Assembly: GCA_016209015.1 (NCBI GenBank)
Contig: JACQWY010000038.1
Location: forward strand, 62,001 to 126,000
DNA length: 64,000 nucleotides
Source: Gammaproteobacteria bacterium
Lineage (GTDB): Bacteria; Pseudomonadota; Gammaproteobacteria; Ga0077536
Direction of reading: 5' to 3'
Part shown: piece after piece, positions 63,265 through 64,000 of the stretch
Layout of the letters: each line of letters starts with the position of its first letter
How positions within the stretch are numbered: the stretch's first letter is position 1
Position numbers and translations under genes: made by a program
Notes under the pieces: generated by a model
Told to the model about the DNA's origin: nothing
The model's database searches: none
Seen by the model: only the letters and a program-made list of their open reading frames with translations

Positions 63265-64000
63265 ATGAAAATTGCAGTCGTCGGCTGTGGCGCGATGGGC
63301 AGTGTCTATGCCGCGCTGTTCGCCTCCGTCGGGCACGAGGTGTGGGCGATCGACACGGCCCGCGATCACGTCGCCGCCATGCTTCGCGACGGGCTGCGCC
63401 TCGAGGGCGCGTCCGGCGACCGCACGGTGCGCGTGCAGGCGGCGACCGACAGCACGGCGGCCGGTCCCTGCGATCTCGTCATCCTCGCCACGAAAGCGAT
63501 GCACGTCGCGGCCGCGGCCACGACCATCCCACCCCTGCTCGGACCGGCGACCCCGGTGCTGTCGATTCAGAACGGACTCGGCGGCCCGGAGGCGGCCGCG
63601 GAGGTGCTGGGGCGCGAGCGCATCGTGGTCGGAGTCGTCGGCGGCTTCGGCGCGTCGATGATCGGCCCCGGTCATGCCCATCACAACGGCTGGGAGCTCG
63701 TCCGCCTCGGCGAGTTCGACGGCGTGGTGACGCCCCGCGTCGAAGCCATTGCGTCGCTGTGGGAAGGCGCCGGCTTCCGCGTGAAATGCTTCGACGACGT
63801 CGGACAACTCGTCTGGGAGAAGCTCGTCTGCAACGTCGCGTACTCCGGTCCGTGTGCGCTGCTCGATGTGACCATCGGCGAACTGCTCGCCGATCCGGAT
63901 GCGCGCGCGTGCAGCGCCGCCTGCGCCACCGAAGCACATGCCGTCGCCCGCGCGCTCGGCATCAGGCTCGATATCGAGGATGCCGTGAGCCATGCGCGTG
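63265..64000 (+). CDS. Ketopantoate-reductase-like protein (partial, runs off the end)
   Basis: The first 245 codons are inside the window. They show the NADP-binding GCGAMGSVYAALF motif (about 8-20), LVILATKAMH, LSIQNGLGGPE with the substrate-loop Asn, and the Lys-containing segment LVWEKLVCNVAYSGPCALLD, as in ApbA/PanE. Members reduce 2-ketopantoate in pantothenate synthesis but paralogues with other 2-keto acid substrates are common. The stop is beyond the window. Confidence 0.88.
   Translation, partial: MKIAVVGCGAMGSVYAALFASVGHEVWAIDTARDHVAAMLRDGLRLEGASGDRTVRVQAATDSTAAGPCDLVILATKAMHVAAAATTIPPLLGPATPVLSIQNGLGGPEAAAEVLGRERIVVGVVGGFGASMIGPGHAHHNGWELVRLGEFDGVVTPRVEAIASLWEGAGFRVKCFDDVGQLVWEKLVCNVAYSGPCALLDVTIGELLADPDARACSAACATEAHAVARALGIRLDIEDAVSHAR

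Overview
The window is one continuous piece of a GC-rich (roughly two-thirds G+C by eye) bacterial chromosome. The flagellar layout (flgN-flgM-flgA diverging from cheV-cheR-flgBCDEFGHIJ, with sigma54-like and sigma28-like promoters), FNR/Anr-type control of a cytochrome c4 gene, and the families of the metabolic genes point to a gammaproteobacterium. A Steroidobacter/Nevskiales-like lineage is possible, but that is inference only. Annotated genes are almost all closely packed, and most long ORFs on the opposite strands are GC-skew shadows.

Layout. 1-11.1 kb: flagellar rod, hook and ring genes on the minus strand, chemotaxis genes cheV-cheR, then flgA, flgM, flgN and a PilZ (YcgR-like) c-di-GMP brake on the plus strand. 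11.2 kb: tRNA-Ala(CGC) with its own terminator. 11.3-16.4 kb: an aldehyde dehydrogenase broken by a frameshift, a tartrate/D-malate dehydrogenase, a UPF0149-like/SEC-C protein and an enoyl-CoA hydratase. 16.5-23.7 kb: respiratory block with a haem-copper-oxidase-like protein that has lost its CuB ligands, a SCO protein, an A2-type cytochrome c oxidase operon (ctaE-sco-ctaC-ctaD) and a cytochrome c4 gene behind a perfect FNR box.

23.7-30.9 kb: a six-gene operon resembling hydrogenase-4 (hyfB, C, E, F, G, I-like). Its large subunit has lost all four Ni-binding cysteines, and the ferredoxin and formate dehydrogenase subunits are absent. This matches the poorly understood 'energy-converting hydrogenase-related' (Ehr) complexes and is the best candidate in the window for a system of unknown function. 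A ribbon-helix-helix regulator with a palindromic AT-rich operator sits at its promoter end.

31.3-51.6 kb: GreB-like factor, a GT39-type glycosyltransferase, then a catabolic region: flavin reductase-like protein, GST, class III aminotransferase with hydantoinase/oxoprolinase hyuA-hyuB, idi, an FMN-binding protein, an IclR regulator, a UbiX/UbiD pair, a double-domain CaiB CoA-transferase, an SDR, a pentapeptide protein, a GlcG-like protein, an amidase and a DUF3237 protein. Four similar TCCA-N5-TGGA palindromes lie upstream of hyuB and between iclR and ubiX, suggesting that the IclR protein controls both units.

51.8-64 kb: a three-gene ABC export system preceded by its membrane-fusion protein, a tandem 283-bp repeat carrying REP-like inverted repeats, cstA with ybdD, an SDR, a frameshifted OsmC-like gene, cyclopropane fatty-acid synthase, a small cytochrome c, another SDR and the start of a ketopantoate-reductase-like gene that runs off the end. 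Two independent single-base frameshifts (about 11.6 and 59.89 kb) mean either recent pseudogenes or assembly/sequencing errors.
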